Below are positions 16,268 to 25,582 of a stretch of 64,000 nt of DNA, piece by piece (the stretch's first letter is position 1; every line of letters starts with the position of its first letter). Under the pieces are notes generated by a model that was not told where the DNA came from, did not search any database, and saw nothing but the letters and a program-made list of their open reading frames with translations. Made by a program: the position numbers and the translations under genes. The DNA comes from Sphingobacteriaceae bacterium (GTDB taxonomy: Bacteria > Bacteroidota > Bacteroidia > UBA7662): contig JAUXNJ010000012.1 in the NCBI GenBank assembly GCA_030682795.1, positions 1 to 64,000 of the forward strand. The letters run 5' to 3'.

Positions 16268-17767
16268 CTAAACTACGCCGTGCATCAGCTTGTTGAGGCG
16301 CTTGCTCAAAATCATGATTAAGATAGAAATGCCTACCAACACAAAACCAATATTTGAGAAAACACTGAGATAAGTATTCAAACCTTCTTCAATGGTGAGG
16401 GTTACGCCTGCTTCTCCACCTGTGATGGCCGCAATCTTGCCTGCCACAAAGTTCGCGATGGCAAAGCTTAAAAACCAGCCACCCATGGCTGTACCCGCAA
16501 TGTTGCGAGGCGCCAATTTCGTTACCATCGACAAGCCAATGGGCGATAAAAAGAGTTCTCCCGTAGTATGCAGCAAATAAAGCGCGACCAAAGTAATCAT
16601 CGGTACTTTAAAATCTTCAGCAAACTGAACAGCAATGATGGTCACCAAAAAGCCTAATCCGAGTTGCAAAATGCCCAAGGCAAACTTCATAGGGATGTTG
16701 GGGTTTTTGCCGATTTTGGTCAGCTTTACCCACATCACCGAGAAAATAGATCCAAAAATAATGATGAAGGCAGGGTTAAAGAACTGCGTCATCGATGCGG
16801 GCATGATCCAACCAAACACCGAGCGGTCAACGTTGCGGTCAGCAAACAAGGTTAAAGAGGTACCCGCTTGCTCAAAACAAGCCCAGAAGGTTATGTTGAT
16901 CAACATAAAGATCACCAGAGCAATCATGCGGTCTTTCCACACACCACCTTCTTTTACGCCAGCAGCAATCAAGCTGTATGCCACATAAGCAAAAATAGCC
17001 AGCAGCAAATAGTCCATGATTTGGTTTTGGCTGATTAAGAAGTAACAGAGTGGAATAAAGGCTAGTGAACCAATCACAATGAGGTGCAGTATGTTCAAAG
17101 GACCAGCTACCTTTTTATAGGCGGCCTCCCGAATGTCCAAACCTGCAGCATGTGCATAGTTGTTGCGGCCATTCCAAAAAATGAACATCCCCGCCAACAT
17201 GCCGATGCCGGCCAAGCCAAAGCCATATTTAAAGCCGTAGGTTTCGCCGATGTAAGCTACAACCGTAGTGGCCAACAAAGCGCCAATGTTAATGCCAATG
17301 TAAAAAATGGTGAAGCCCGAATCGCGACGTGGATCGCCATCTTCGTACAGTTTGCCTACGATGGTGGAGATGTTAGCCTTAAAATAGCCATTACCTATGA
17401 TGATGGCACCCATGCCAATGAGCAACCAGGTTTCGTTTCCGCCTAAAATCATAAACTCACCGATGGCCATGAGCAAAGCCCCAAGCAAAATGGCGAAGCG
17501 GTAGCCTAGGTATTGGTCGGCTAATTTACCACCAAGCACGGGTGCTGCGTATACCAAAGCCGTATAAGAGCCGTAAATCATGGAGGCCTCCGCATCACCC
17601 TTCATGAGCGATTTTACCAAATACAAGGTGAGCAAGGTGCGCATGCCGTAATAGCAAAAACGCTCCCACATTTCGGAGAAAAAGAGGGTGTACAAGCCGT
17701 TGGGGTGACCGCTGGCGTTGAAATTGGCCTCTGCTGCACCGAGCTTATTCTTTTTGATGTCTTTCAT
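16268..17767 (-). CDS. Proton-coupled oligopeptide transporter (POT/PTR2 family)
   Basis: Imports di- and tripeptides with protons across the inner membrane. 499 residues with about 12-14 membrane segments. The family signature ExxERFxYYG appears as EMWERFCYYGMR (residues 32-43). The second signature FTIFYIGINIGALL and the stretch GNGYFKANIS are both typical. The neighbour just upstream on the same strand is a DPP IV peptidase, which would supply dipeptides, so the two fit one peptide-use pathway. The gap between them is about 70 bp. Confidence 0.95.
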   Translation of the reverse strand: MKDIKKNKLGAAEANFNASGHPNGLYTLFFSEMWERFCYYGMRTLLTLYLVKSLMKGDAEASMIYGSYTALVYAAPVLGGKLADQYLGYRFAILLGALLMAIGEFMILGGNETWLLIGMGAIIIGNGYFKANISTIVGKLYEDGDPRRDSGFTIFYIGINIGALLATTVVAYIGETYGFKYGFGLAGIGMLAGMFIFWNGRNNYAHAAGLDIREAAYKKVAGPLNILHLIVIGSLAFIPLCYFLISQNQIMDYLLLAIFAYVAYSLIAAGVKEGGVWKDRMIALVIFMLINITFWACFEQAGTSLTLFADRNVDRSVFGWIMPASMTQFFNPAFIIIFGSIFSVMWVKLTKIGKNPNIPMKFALGILQLGLGFLVTIIAVQFAEDFKVPMITLVALYLLHTTGELFLSPIGLSMVTKLAPRNIAGTAMGGWFLSFAIANFVAGKIAAITGGEAGVTLTIEEGLNTYLSVFSNIGFVLVGISILIMILSKRLNKLMHGVV

Positions 17768-17839
17768 AAAGGGTTTTTAGGAATGAGAATCGTCAAATCT
17801 ATAAAAATATTAAGTATTCGAGCTTGGGATGTGGAAAAA

Positions 17840-20041
17840 TCAAAGATTGGCCTGTAAATAATTGGTGATTTTGGTGAAAAGCTGCAAACGGGTAGTGCCG
17901 CCGCCAATGCCGTGGTTTTTGTCGGTATAGGCCATAAAGTCGAACTGCTTATTGGCTTTTACAAGCTTATCGCTCATTACCAAGGCGTTTTGAAAGTGCA
18001 CATTGTCGTCGGCGGTGCCGTGAATGAGCAGGTAGTTGCCTTTGAGTTTGTCGGCGTGCGAGGAAGGACTGTTGTCGTCGTAGCCACTAGCATTTTCCTG
18101 TGGGGTACGCATGTAGCGCTCGGTGTAAATGGTGTCGTAAAAGCGCCAGTTAATTACCGGGGCCACTGCTACGGCCGTTTTGAATAGGTCTGCCCCAACC
18201 GTGATGGCCAAAGAACTCATATAGCCACCGTAGCTCCAGCCAAACATGCCAATACGGGCTTTGTCTACGTAAGGGAGTCCGCCCAAATACTTGGCTCCGG
18301 CCATCTGGTCGGCAATTTCATACTTGCCCAGCTGCTGGTAGGTGCACTTTTTGAATTTAGCCCCTCTAAAGCCCGTGCCGCGGTTGTCGATCGATACCAC
18401 GATGTAGCCTTGCTGGGTGAGGTACTGAAACCACATATAGTTTTGACCAAAACTGGCGTCGACGGTTTGACTGCCGGGACCGCCATACACAAACATCAAA
18501 ACGGGATATTTCTTTTTGGGGTTGAAATCCACCGGCTTGAGCATATAGCCGTTCAAAATATCTCCTTCACCATTGTCGAAATCAAAAAACTCCTTTTTAG
18601 CGAGCTTGTACTCCCCAAGCGTTTTACGCAGCTCGGCATTGTCTTGCAGTACCCTAATTTGCTCCCCATTGCCTTTGTGCATGGTTACGGTTAACGGACT
18701 GTTGGCGTTGGTGTGGAAGTGCAGGTAATGACTGAAATCGGCACTGAAGTTGGCGCTGTTTTTACCGCGGGCAGGACTCAATTTGAGCGGTTCTCCGCCA
18801 TTCAAATCGGCACTGTATACGGTGCGTTCCATCGGACTCGGGTAGGCAGTGCTGTAATAAATCCGCTGATTTTTTTGGTCGTAGCCATAAAAACTCGCCA
18901 AGTCGTAATCGCCTTTGGTTAATTGCTTGCGCATTTGGCCATCCATGCCATACAAATACAACTGGTTGTAGCCGCTTCTTTCGCTGCTCCAAATAAAGCT
19001 TTGGCCATCCTCCAAAAAGGTAAGGTCGTCGTGTATATCCACCCACTGCTCACTGGTTTCGGTGAGTACTACTTTACTTTGACCGGTTTTAGCATCTACA
19101 AATAGCAACTCTACTTTATTTTGATGGCGATTTACGCGCTGCATCCAAGCTGTTTGGGGGTCATTGGTCCAGCCAGCGCGGGCAATGTACTGGTCTTTTT
19201 CGGGGCCAGTTTCAACGGATAGATGTTTGGCGGTGGCCAAATCGAACAAATGCATGCTTACAATCGCATTTTTTTCGCCGGCCTTGGGGTATTTAAAGGT
19301 GAAATTGGTAGGGTAAAGGCCATCATACAGCGGCATTACAAACTCTGGCACCTGCCGCTCATCTATTTTGTAATAAAAGATGCTTTGACTGTTGGGCGAC
19401 CAAAAGAAGGCGCGGGTAAAACCAAATTCTTCTTCGTATACCCAGTCGGTGCCTCCATTGATGATTTCGTTGTTTTTGCCGTCGAAAGTGATTTGGGCTT
19501 CAGTCATGCTCGCCAAATCCACCATAAATAAGTTGTTGTCGCGCATAAAGGCCACTTTTTTGCCATCAGGTGAAAAGGTGGCGTAAGCCTGCTTGCCATT
19601 GGGAGAGAGTGCATAAAGTCTCTTGCTACCGCGCTCGAAAATGTAATTGTTTTCGCGCGAAGAATAGCGGTAAATCTGCTCGGGTGCAGTGCTCAGCATC
19701 ACCAAACTTTCGTCGGCACTCAAGCTGTAGCCAGCAAAACGAATCGGACTTTTGGCGCCTTCGGGAGTAAGCCAGGCTTGTTTCAGCAGGGTATCTACTG
19801 CCTCCCCGGTGCTGTAGTTATAAATAACGATGCTTGGCGAAGCTCCGTAAATGATGGACGCATACGTTTGGCCATCTTTCAAACTGTTGATGCCATAAAC
19901 GGAGCGTTGTGAAAACTTGCCAGAGGCGAAAATCTCTTCTAAACTCAGATTTTTGGCAACAGGTTTTTTGCCTTTCCCGATGCTTGGGGAAGTTGCTAAT
20001 CCGAGAATGATAAATAAGGTGACTGAAAGAAGTAAACGCAT
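17840..20041 (-). CDS. Dipeptidyl-peptidase IV (S9 family)
   Basis: Cleaves X-Pro or X-Ala dipeptides from peptide N-termini in the periplasm or at the surface. 733 residues with a signal peptide (MRLLLSVTLFIILGLA). An N-terminal beta-propeller includes DWVYEEEFGF, whose Glu pair binds the substrate amino terminus. The alpha/beta-hydrolase domain has the triad Ser603 (GWSYGGYM), Asp678 (HGTADDNVH) and His710 (DKNHGIGG). All catalytic features are intact. It sits beside the POT transporter, and the two probably act in sequence. Confidence 0.95.
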   Translation of the reverse strand: MRLLLSVTLFIILGLATSPSIGKGKKPVAKNLSLEEIFASGKFSQRSVYGINSLKDGQTYASIIYGASPSIVIYNYSTGEAVDTLLKQAWLTPEGAKSPIRFAGYSLSADESLVMLSTAPEQIYRYSSRENNYIFERGSKRLYALSPNGKQAYATFSPDGKKVAFMRDNNLFMVDLASMTEAQITFDGKNNEIINGGTDWVYEEEFGFTRAFFWSPNSQSIFYYKIDERQVPEFVMPLYDGLYPTNFTFKYPKAGEKNAIVSMHLFDLATAKHLSVETGPEKDQYIARAGWTNDPQTAWMQRVNRHQNKVELLFVDAKTGQSKVVLTETSEQWVDIHDDLTFLEDGQSFIWSSERSGYNQLYLYGMDGQMRKQLTKGDYDLASFYGYDQKNQRIYYSTAYPSPMERTVYSADLNGGEPLKLSPARGKNSANFSADFSHYLHFHTNANSPLTVTMHKGNGEQIRVLQDNAELRKTLGEYKLAKKEFFDFDNGEGDILNGYMLKPVDFNPKKKYPVLMFVYGGPGSQTVDASFGQNYMWFQYLTQQGYIVVSIDNRGTGFRGAKFKKCTYQQLGKYEIADQMAGAKYLGGLPYVDKARIGMFGWSYGGYMSSLAITVGADLFKTAVAVAPVINWRFYDTIYTERYMRTPQENASGYDDNSPSSHADKLKGNYLLIHGTADDNVHFQNALVMSDKLVKANKQFDFMAYTDKNHGIGGGTTRLQLFTKITNYLQANL

Positions 20042-20132
20042 AGAGCTATTTTTTGCAGCCCTAAGGTACTTATTTCATCTGTTTATTGGATGTGTCTGCC
20101 GAAAAATGCAGCTTCAAAATTGCCGGCTTTTA

Positions 20133-20801
20133 CTAGCGTTCATAGAGTGATATGCCCAAGCGAGCACCGAAGGCAATGTGCGGTCGCCAAAATTCCCCCT
20201 CTTTTTGATCTCCACCCCACCTGGGGTCGAAGAGTAAAGCACTGGGGAAGAGGGCACTGGCGTCATGGCGCAATACAACGTTTCGCACACCAATACCAGC
20301 AAAAACATCCAACATGAGGTAGCCACCTATGGTAAACTGGTAACCCCCTTTGATGGCGCCTCCAATTACTGTTCGATTGATATTTGAAGTTGTAAACTCA
20401 TAAAGTACGTTGTTGCGGAGTAAGGTGCTGTTTTCACGCCGGTAATTTTCGGCTGTGAAGAAACCTTCTGCAGCGAAGTAATATGCTGCAGCTTCATCGG
20501 GCCGGCCAGGGTAAAATCTGAATTCGCCTCTATAACGGGTGGTTTTATGGTCGATTTTTCCGGTGTTGTAATTGAAAAACGACAAAGGGGCAAAAGGGAT
20601 GTTGTATTCGAATTGTATGGACGCCGCATCAAAGGGCTGAAATTCTAAGCCCAAGGAAACACCAGGCGTATATGGGTCGAAGAGCGTCAGAGGGGCTAAT
20701 TTTAGAATGAACATTTCCTGCCACTCGTTTTTCATTTGTGCCTGTGAGAAGGCTGTTTGCGAAATACACCCAATAATTAGTAAAATAAGTCGTCGCAACA
20801 T
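20133..20801 (-). CDS. Secreted/outer-membrane hypothetical protein, DUF3575-like
   Basis: 222 residues with a signal peptide (MLRRLILLIIGCISQTAFSQA). The mature part alternates short beta-strands (ILKLAPLTLFD, VSLGLEFQPF, IQFEYNIPF, GAIKGGYQFTIGGYLMLDVFAGIGVR), as in small 8-10 strand outer-membrane barrels; the pattern resembles DUF3575. The ligand or role is unknown. Stands alone. Confidence 0.7.
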   Translation of the reverse strand: MLRRLILLIIGCISQTAFSQAQMKNEWQEMFILKLAPLTLFDPYTPGVSLGLEFQPFDAASIQFEYNIPFAPLSFFNYNTGKIDHKTTRYRGEFRFYPGRPDEAAAYYFAAEGFFTAENYRRENSTLLRNNVLYEFTTSNINRTVIGGAIKGGYQFTIGGYLMLDVFAGIGVRNVVLRHDASALFPSALLFDPRWGGDQKEGEFWRPHIAFGARLGISLYER

Positions 20802-20864
20802 GAAACAAAGGTCTGTATTTTTTCTGACAATTAGAAGTGTTCTTATTTATGGAATTTATCCCAA

Positions 20865-20900
20865 ATAAAGAAAGGCCGCATCCTCCCGGAGCAGCCTTTC
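20865..20900 (-). terminator. Intrinsic terminator of the DUF4625 gene
   Basis: On the minus strand GAAAGGC (20900-20894) pairs with GCCTTTC (20876-20870), extended by a partly paired GC-rich inner stem and followed by a T-rich run. It lies directly after the DUF4625 stop codon. Confidence 0.7.
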
Positions 20901-20924
20901 GCACACACATTTATTGAAATGAAA

Positions 20925-21338
20925 TTAATCTATATGCAGATCAACTACAACTGGTGTAGCTGCATTGCCTGCTTTGTCTGTAGCTTCGAAGGTGATGTGA
21001 TAATCCCCAAGTTCTGCATCAGCAGGAATGACAATGCTTTCCGTGAGGCTGTGCTCTGTTCCTGAAATGACATACACTTTTGCCCATTCCCAGCCTTCGC
21101 CAGTAATTTTGTGTCCATGGTCACCTGCTTTATGAATGTCGATTTTTGCATTTAACAAAGCTACATTGTCGGTAAGGAGGGCTGCTAAATTTAAAGTATC
21201 TCCTGGCTCTTTGTCAAGATGGTCTGAAGCCGGTGAAGTGACTGTAATCACTGGTTTTTGGGTGTCAGGGGTTTCTTCCTTTTTACATGCTGTAAAAAGC
21301 ATACTCGTGGCGATTGATAGAAATAGGAGTTTTTTCAT
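20925..21338 (-). CDS. DUF4625 domain lipoprotein
   Basis: About 137 residues from the ATG at 21338. The lipoprotein signal is MKKLLFLSIATSMLFTAC; the frame runs 20 codons further upstream through the palindromes and is not used. The mature domain is an Ig-like beta-sandwich (KPVITVTSPASD, ALLTDNVALLNAKIDIH, YHITFEATDKAGN), as in DUF4625. A His cluster (HKAGDHGHKI) could bind metal. Two identical-pattern palindromes directly upstream suggest control by a dimeric repressor, possibly of the Fur/Zur type; that is inference. Confidence 0.82.
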   Translation of the reverse strand: MKKLLFLSIATSMLFTACKKEETPDTQKPVITVTSPASDHLDKEPGDTLNLAALLTDNVALLNAKIDIHKAGDHGHKITGEGWEWAKVYVISGTEHSLTESIVIPADAELGDYHITFEATDKAGNAATPVVVDLHID

Positions 21339-21352
21339 GTCTTTTAAATTAT

Positions 21353-21396
21353 GCAACAAAGTTGCTAAATAATTTTTAAAGATGCAACATCGTTGC
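21353..21396 (-). promoter_or_regulatory. Pair of palindromic operator-like sites before the DUF4625 gene
   Basis: Two copies of the same 13-bp palindrome, GCAACnnnGTTGC, lie at 21353-21365 (centre AAA) and 21384-21396 (centre ATC). Both are preceded by AT. They start 31 bp apart, about three helical turns, so dimers would sit on the same DNA face. They begin 15 bp upstream of the ATG at 21338, where a repressor would block the promoter. Confidence 0.6.
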
Positions 21397-21430
21397 AAAA
21401 AAAAGACCTGCCTTTTTGGAGGCAGGTCTT
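21397..21430 (-). terminator. Intrinsic terminator of dnaK
   Basis: On the minus strand a perfect 10-bp stem, AAGACCTGCC/GGCAGGTCTT (21430-21421 and 21412-21403), with an 8-nt loop is followed by a run of T. It is placed right after the dnaK stop. Confidence 0.85.
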
Positions 21431-21447
21431 CGAAACAGGAAAGAAGC

Positions 21448-23343
21448 TTACTTTACTTCCTCGTAATCTACATCTGTTACATCTTCGGTTTTGTTACCCG
21501 CACTTGCTTCTGGACCGGCAGCGCCTCCTTGTTCAGCCTCTTGCGTGGCTTTGTACATATCGGCCGATGCAGCTTCCCAAGCGGCATTCAGACTGGTCAT
21601 CGCAGTTTCGATAGCAGCCAAGTCGCGAGCGGTGTGTGCTTTCTTGAGCTCTTCTAAGGCAGCTTCGATGGTTGTTTTCTTTTCTGCGGGAATTTTGTCG
21701 CCGTACTCTTTCAGCTGTTTTTCGGTACTGAAAATGAGGTTGTCGGCCATGTTCAATTTCTCTGCTTCCTCACGCATCTTCTGGTCGTTCTCGGCATTGG
21801 CAGCAGCTTCCTGCTTCATTTTTTCAATGTCTTCTTTGCTTAAGCCTGAAGAAGCTTCAATGCGGATTTTCTGCTCCTTGCCAGTTGCCTTGTCTTTAGC
21901 CGATACGTTGAGAATACCGTTGGCATCAATGTCGAAAGTTACTTCGATTTGTGGTACACCACGCTGTGCTGGCGGAATGCCATCGAGGTGGAAACGACCA
22001 ATGGTTTTATTGTCGGTAGCCATGGCACGCTCGCCTTGCAATACGTGGATCTCTACCGATGGCTGGTTGTCGGCCGCAGTGCTGAACACCTGGCTTTTCT
22101 TCACTGGAATGGTGGTATTCGACTCAATCAAACGGGTCATTACATTGCCCATGGTTTCGATGCCTAAAGAAAGCGGTGTTACGTCGAGCAACAATACGCC
22201 GTCTACATCACCAGTAAGTACACCACCTTGGATGGCTGCACCGATGGCTACCACTTCGTCGGGGTTTACTCCTTTAGATGGCTTTTTGCCAAAGAATTGC
22301 TCTACTACTTCCTGAATTTTAGGGATGCGGGTTGAGCCGCCTACCAAAATCACTTCGTCGATATCGCTAACGCTGTATCCAGAATCTTTCAAAGCTTGCT
22401 TACAAGGCTCCAAAGTGCGCTGCACCAAACGCTCAGCCAATTGCTCGAACTTCGCACGGGTCAACTTCTTCACCATGTGACGAGGAACGTTGTCTACTAC
22501 CGTAATGTATGGCAAGTTGATTTCACTCTCTGTGGAGCTCGATAATTCGATTTTTGCCTTTTCGGCAGCTTCCTTCAACCGCTGCAACGCCATGGGGTCT
22601 TTGGTAAGATCAACCCCTTCGTCGTTTTTGAACTCATTGGCTAACCACTCAATGATTACTTGGTCGAAGTCGTCACCACCCAAGTGCGTATCGCCATTGG
22701 TTGATTTTACTTCAAATACACCATCGCCTAATTCTAGGATAGATACGTCGAAAGTACCACCACCTAAATCGAAAACGGCAATCTTGAGGTCTTGTGTCTT
22801 TTTGTCTAAACCATAAGCCAAAGCTGCAGCTGTAGGCTCGTTTACAATACGGGCTACTTTCAAACCGGCAATTTCACCAGCTTCTTTGGTAGCCTGGCGC
22901 TGTGCATCGTTGAAGTAGGCAGGTACGGTAATTACAGCCTCGTTCACTTCATGACCTAAATAGTCTTCAGCCGTTTTCTTCATCTTTTGAAGGGTCATGG
23001 CTGAAATTTCTTGCGGGGTGTAAAGCTTGTCGTCGATTTGTACACGTGGTGTATCGTTGTCGCCCTTGTTCACTTCATAAGCTACGTACTTGAGCTCGCT
23101 GTTTACTTCTGAATGCTTGCGACCCATAAAACGCTTGATCGAAGCGATCGTCTTTTTAGGGTTGGTAATGGCTTGGCGCTTGGCAGGGTCACCTACCTTA
23201 ATTTCGCCATTTTGCATAAAAGCCACTACCGAAGGAGTGGTTCTGCGGCCTTCGCTGTTGGGGATTACCACATACTCGTTGCCTTCCATTACGGCTACGC
23301 ACGAGTTGGTAGTACCTAAGTCAATTCCAATAATTTTTTTCAT
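21448..23343 (-). CDS. dnaK: Molecular chaperone DnaK (Hsp70)
   Basis: ATP-driven chaperone that folds and protects proteins together with DnaJ and GrpE. 631 residues. The nucleotide-binding domain starts [13 protein letters not shown] (residues 5-17) and has [27 protein letters not shown] and [11 protein letters not shown]. The linker is [18 protein letters not shown], followed by the substrate-binding domain and lid. The C-terminus DVDYEEVK resembles the usual EEVK/D tail. dnaJ and grpE are not adjacent. A dedicated terminator follows the gene. Confidence 0.98.
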   Translation of the reverse strand: MKKIIGIDLGTTNSCVAVMEGNEYVVIPNSEGRRTTPSVVAFMQNGEIKVGDPAKRQAITNPKKTIASIKRFMGRKHSEVNSELKYVAYEVNKGDNDTPRVQIDDKLYTPQEISAMTLQKMKKTAEDYLGHEVNEAVITVPAYFNDAQRQATKEAGEIAGLKVARIVNEPTAAALAYGLDKKTQDLKIAVFDLGGGTFDVSILELGDGVFEVKSTNGDTHLGGDDFDQVIIEWLANEFKNDEGVDLTKDPMALQRLKEAAEKAKIELSSSTESEINLPYITVVDNVPRHMVKKLTRAKFEQLAERLVQRTLEPCKQALKDSGYSVSDIDEVILVGGSTRIPKIQEVVEQFFGKKPSKGVNPDEVVAIGAAIQGGVLTGDVDGVLLLDVTPLSLGIETMGNVMTRLIESNTTIPVKKSQVFSTAADNQPSVEIHVLQGERAMATDNKTIGRFHLDGIPPAQRGVPQIEVTFDIDANGILNVSAKDKATGKEQKIRIEASSGLSKEDIEKMKQEAAANAENDQKMREEAEKLNMADNLIFSTEKQLKEYGDKIPAEKKTTIEAALEELKKAHTARDLAAIETAMTSLNAAWEAASADMYKATQEAEQGGAAGPEASAGNKTEDVTDVDYEEVK

Positions 23344-23454
23344 GTTCGATGAGATTTTACTTTTGCCCGTGGGCTGCTACGTTTTTCCTTCTTCTGTCAA
23401 CTAAAATGCCATACTTAAAATGTGCCCTGGTGCGTGGTCAAGATGGCAAAAGAA

Positions 23455-23501
23455 CTGACAGGCCTGCGCATATCCGTCAATCGGTATGTCAGTTTGGCAG
23501 C
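23455..23501 (-). promoter_or_regulatory. Inverted repeats in the dnaK upstream region
   Basis: ACTGACA (23455-23461) is the inverse of TGTCAGT (23489-23495), and TGTCAGTTTGGCA (23489-23501) is itself a near palindrome. This lies about 110-160 bp upstream of the dnaK start. It might be a stress-response site; no known Bacteroidota heat-shock operator is clearly matched. Confidence 0.25.
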
Positions 23502-23507
23502 CCTAAA

Positions 23508-23533
23508 CCAAAAACGACCCGCTAGGGGTCGTT
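23508..23533 (-). terminator. Intrinsic terminator of the DUF4249 gene
   Basis: On the minus strand AACGACCC (23533-23526 side) pairs with GGGTCGTT (23520-23513) around a short CTAGC-type loop and is followed by a T-rich run, 30 bp after the stop codon at 23564. Confidence 0.75.
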
Positions 23534-23563
23534 CTTGATGTGCTGTGGTTATTACCGCCAGGT

Positions 23564-24637
23564 TTAAGGAACAAAGTTCAGGTCAGGATATCGCATGCGC
23601 AAACTATCCGTACCAACACCTCCGAGTGCTTCCCGGAAAAAAGGACTGCTAAAAGGGAAGTTTGGTGTGTTTTGAATCTCTCTCAAATCAGGTACGCTTC
23701 TTCTGGCAGCAAAAATGCCAATGCCATTGGTGATATTGGTAAATGTGGGTCTTACGTCCACCAAGCTAGAACTCGGATTATTGATTTGTAAGAAGGTATT
23801 AAAGTCTTCATCCGCAAAATCAAAAAGAAACAAGGTGCCTCTCATGCGGCGGTTCAAGGTTTCGTTTTTTGGAATGGACGAATTCATAAAGGCAAACATA
23901 TTTCTGCCTGGCACCCGTAATTGAGTAACACTGGTGCTGTTGATCACCGCAAATTGTTGGTTCACTTCTGCCTTATAATCCAAGTATTTGAGCTGCAAAC
24001 CAGGGGTGTCGGTAGGTGTAACAGTAAAACGATTCCACTCATCGTAATAAATGCGAATGGTCATGTCAAACCTACGTGCATGGGTAGGTTGCGCTAAAAA
24101 CACCTGCGGTACCTGATTGCTCCAATTGATACCAGCATAATTAGGTGGAGGCGTGGTGTTAGGCGGAATACCGTTGGGTAAATTTCGCGGAAAACCAATC
24201 GGACGCAATTGCGCAGTAACTTCTGAATTAAAAGGCGTATTTACTTTTAAACGATAAGTGCTGTTAACGTCTAAAAAAGTATCGGTGTTGAAACGGTAGA
24301 GGATGAGCTCGGGACTTGCAAAAATTCCTGGCTGTAAAATGGCTGTATCAATCTGGACGCAAGTGTAAGTTTCAACCACCGCATCACCTAATAAACGCTC
24401 AACAACCACACTTAAATTAGTGTAATACAGGGAGTCTTTGATTTGAGCCACCTCAAATGCTCCCCGCTTATCGTCTAAAAAAGCTTTGTGAATACGTATG
24501 TAATGGGTTTTGTGGTTGGTATTTAACAAGCCCAGCACGAGCGTGGTGTCTTTCCACTCCGCATTGATGTCAATATCTGTACTGCAAGCAGTAAAAAGAG
24601 TTGCAAACAAGCTGATCAGCAGCAATAACTTCTTCAT
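23564..24637 (-). CDS. DUF4249 domain lipoprotein
   Basis: 357 residues with a lipoprotein signal (LLISLFATLFTAC). The body matches the DUF4249 pattern: INAEWKDTTLVLGLLN, HYIRIHKAFLDD, TYRLKV and FDMTIRIYYDEW. DUF4249 proteins in Bacteroidota often sit beside TonB receptors and are thought to be surface lipoproteins; no receptor is adjacent here. An exact -7 box ends 8 nt from the ATG, suggesting a leaderless mRNA. Confidence 0.8.
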   Translation of the reverse strand: MKKLLLLISLFATLFTACSTDIDINAEWKDTTLVLGLLNTNHKTHYIRIHKAFLDDKRGAFEVAQIKDSLYYTNLSVVVERLLGDAVVETYTCVQIDTAILQPGIFASPELILYRFNTDTFLDVNSTYRLKVNTPFNSEVTAQLRPIGFPRNLPNGIPPNTTPPPNYAGINWSNQVPQVFLAQPTHARRFDMTIRIYYDEWNRFTVTPTDTPGLQLKYLDYKAEVNQQFAVINSTSVTQLRVPGRNMFAFMNSSIPKNETLNRRMRGTLFLFDFADEDFNTFLQINNPSSSLVDVRPTFTNITNGIGIFAARRSVPDLREIQNTPNFPFSSPFFREALGGVGTDSLRMRYPDLNFVP

Positions 24638-24644
24638 AGAACCC

Positions 24645-24652
24645 CAAAGATA
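24645..24652 (-). promoter_or_regulatory. -7 box of the DUF4249 gene
   Basis: On the minus strand this reads TATCTTTG, an exact TAnnTTTG. Its last base is only 8 nt from the ATG at 24637. A TTAG occurs at about the -33 distance. The transcript start is expected at the start codon. Confidence 0.5.
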
Positions 24653-24766
24653 ATTGAATTAATAAAACCTCCTAACGATTAAAGTCACGGAAATGTTAAA
24701 GCTTGTTTTCTGACAACCATGCTTTTCGCGTATTAATTACGACCTTTGTGTTTTAATGCTTTGCCG

Positions 24767-25582
24767 ATGTCGGTACACAAAGACGTAAAAAAGGTTACCA
24801 CCCAAACCTTGCGTGAGATGAAAGAGCGTGGCGAGAAGATTGCCATGCTTACTGCTTATGATTTTTCGATGGCCAGAATCTTAGATGATGCTGGTATTGA
24901 TATTTTGCTCGTTGGCGATTCTGCGTCTAACGTAATGGCAGGTCACGAAACCACTTTGCCCATCACTTTAGATCAAATGATATACCATGCTGCCTCGGTA
25001 GTACGTGCGGTAAAAAGGGCATTAATTACGGTGGATTTGCCCTTTGGGTCCTACCAAGGCAATTCTAAAGAAGCCTTAAACTCTACCATCCGCATCATGA
25101 AAGAATCGGGTGCCCACGCTGTAAAGCTGGAAGGTGGTGCAGAAGTGATTGAGTCGATTGAACGCATTTTAACCGCAGGGGTGCCGGTGATGGGGCATTT
25201 AGGCCTCACGCCACAGTCTATTTATAAGTTCGGCACGTACACTGTTCGGGCCAAAGAGGAGGAAGAAGCCGATCGCTTAAAAAAGGATGCTTTGCTTTTG
25301 CAGGAGGCTGGTTGTTTCGCCCTGGTGCTCGAAAAAATCCCATCGCACTTAGCCGCTGAAGTAGCTGCTTCGTTACACATTCCTGTTATTGGCATTGGAG
25401 CAGGGGCAGGGGTAGATGGACAGGTGCTCGTGATGCACGACCTGCTGGGTATTACCAATGATTTTAGTCCGCGTTTTTTACGACGCTATCTTAACCTATA
25501 CGATGATATTAAAGGCGCTGCGGAGCGCTATATTGACGATGTGAAACGTCAAGATTTTCCGAATAAAAAGGAGCAATACTAG
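24767..25582 (+). CDS. panB: 3-methyl-2-oxobutanoate hydroxymethyltransferase
   Basis: First committed step of pantothenate and coenzyme A synthesis: transfers a hydroxymethyl group from methylene-THF to alpha-ketoisovalerate. About 271 residues from the ATG at 24767 ([15 protein letters not shown]); an in-frame TTG seven codons earlier is unlikely. Family motifs: [38 protein letters not shown] (metal-binding Asp), [27 protein letters not shown] and [18 protein letters not shown]. The stop overlaps the GTG start of the rluA-type gene by one base, so the two form an operon. Confidence 0.97.
   Translation: MSVHKDVKKVTTQTLREMKERGEKIAMLTAYDFSMARILDDAGIDILLVGDSASNVMAGHETTLPITLDQMIYHAASVVRAVKRALITVDLPFGSYQGNSKEALNSTIRIMKESGAHAVKLEGGAEVIESIERILTAGVPVMGHLGLTPQSIYKFGTYTVRAKEEEEADRLKKDALLLQEAGCFALVLEKIPSHLAAEVAASLHIPVIGIGAGAGVDGQVLVMHDLLGITNDFSPRFLRRYLNLYDDIKGAAERYIDDVKRQDFPNKKEQY

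Noticed and set aside
21491-22315. 274-codon open frame antisense to dnaK
   Set aside because: dnaK is unmistakable and long antisense frames are common opposite it. The product is Ser/Ala-rich with no domain.
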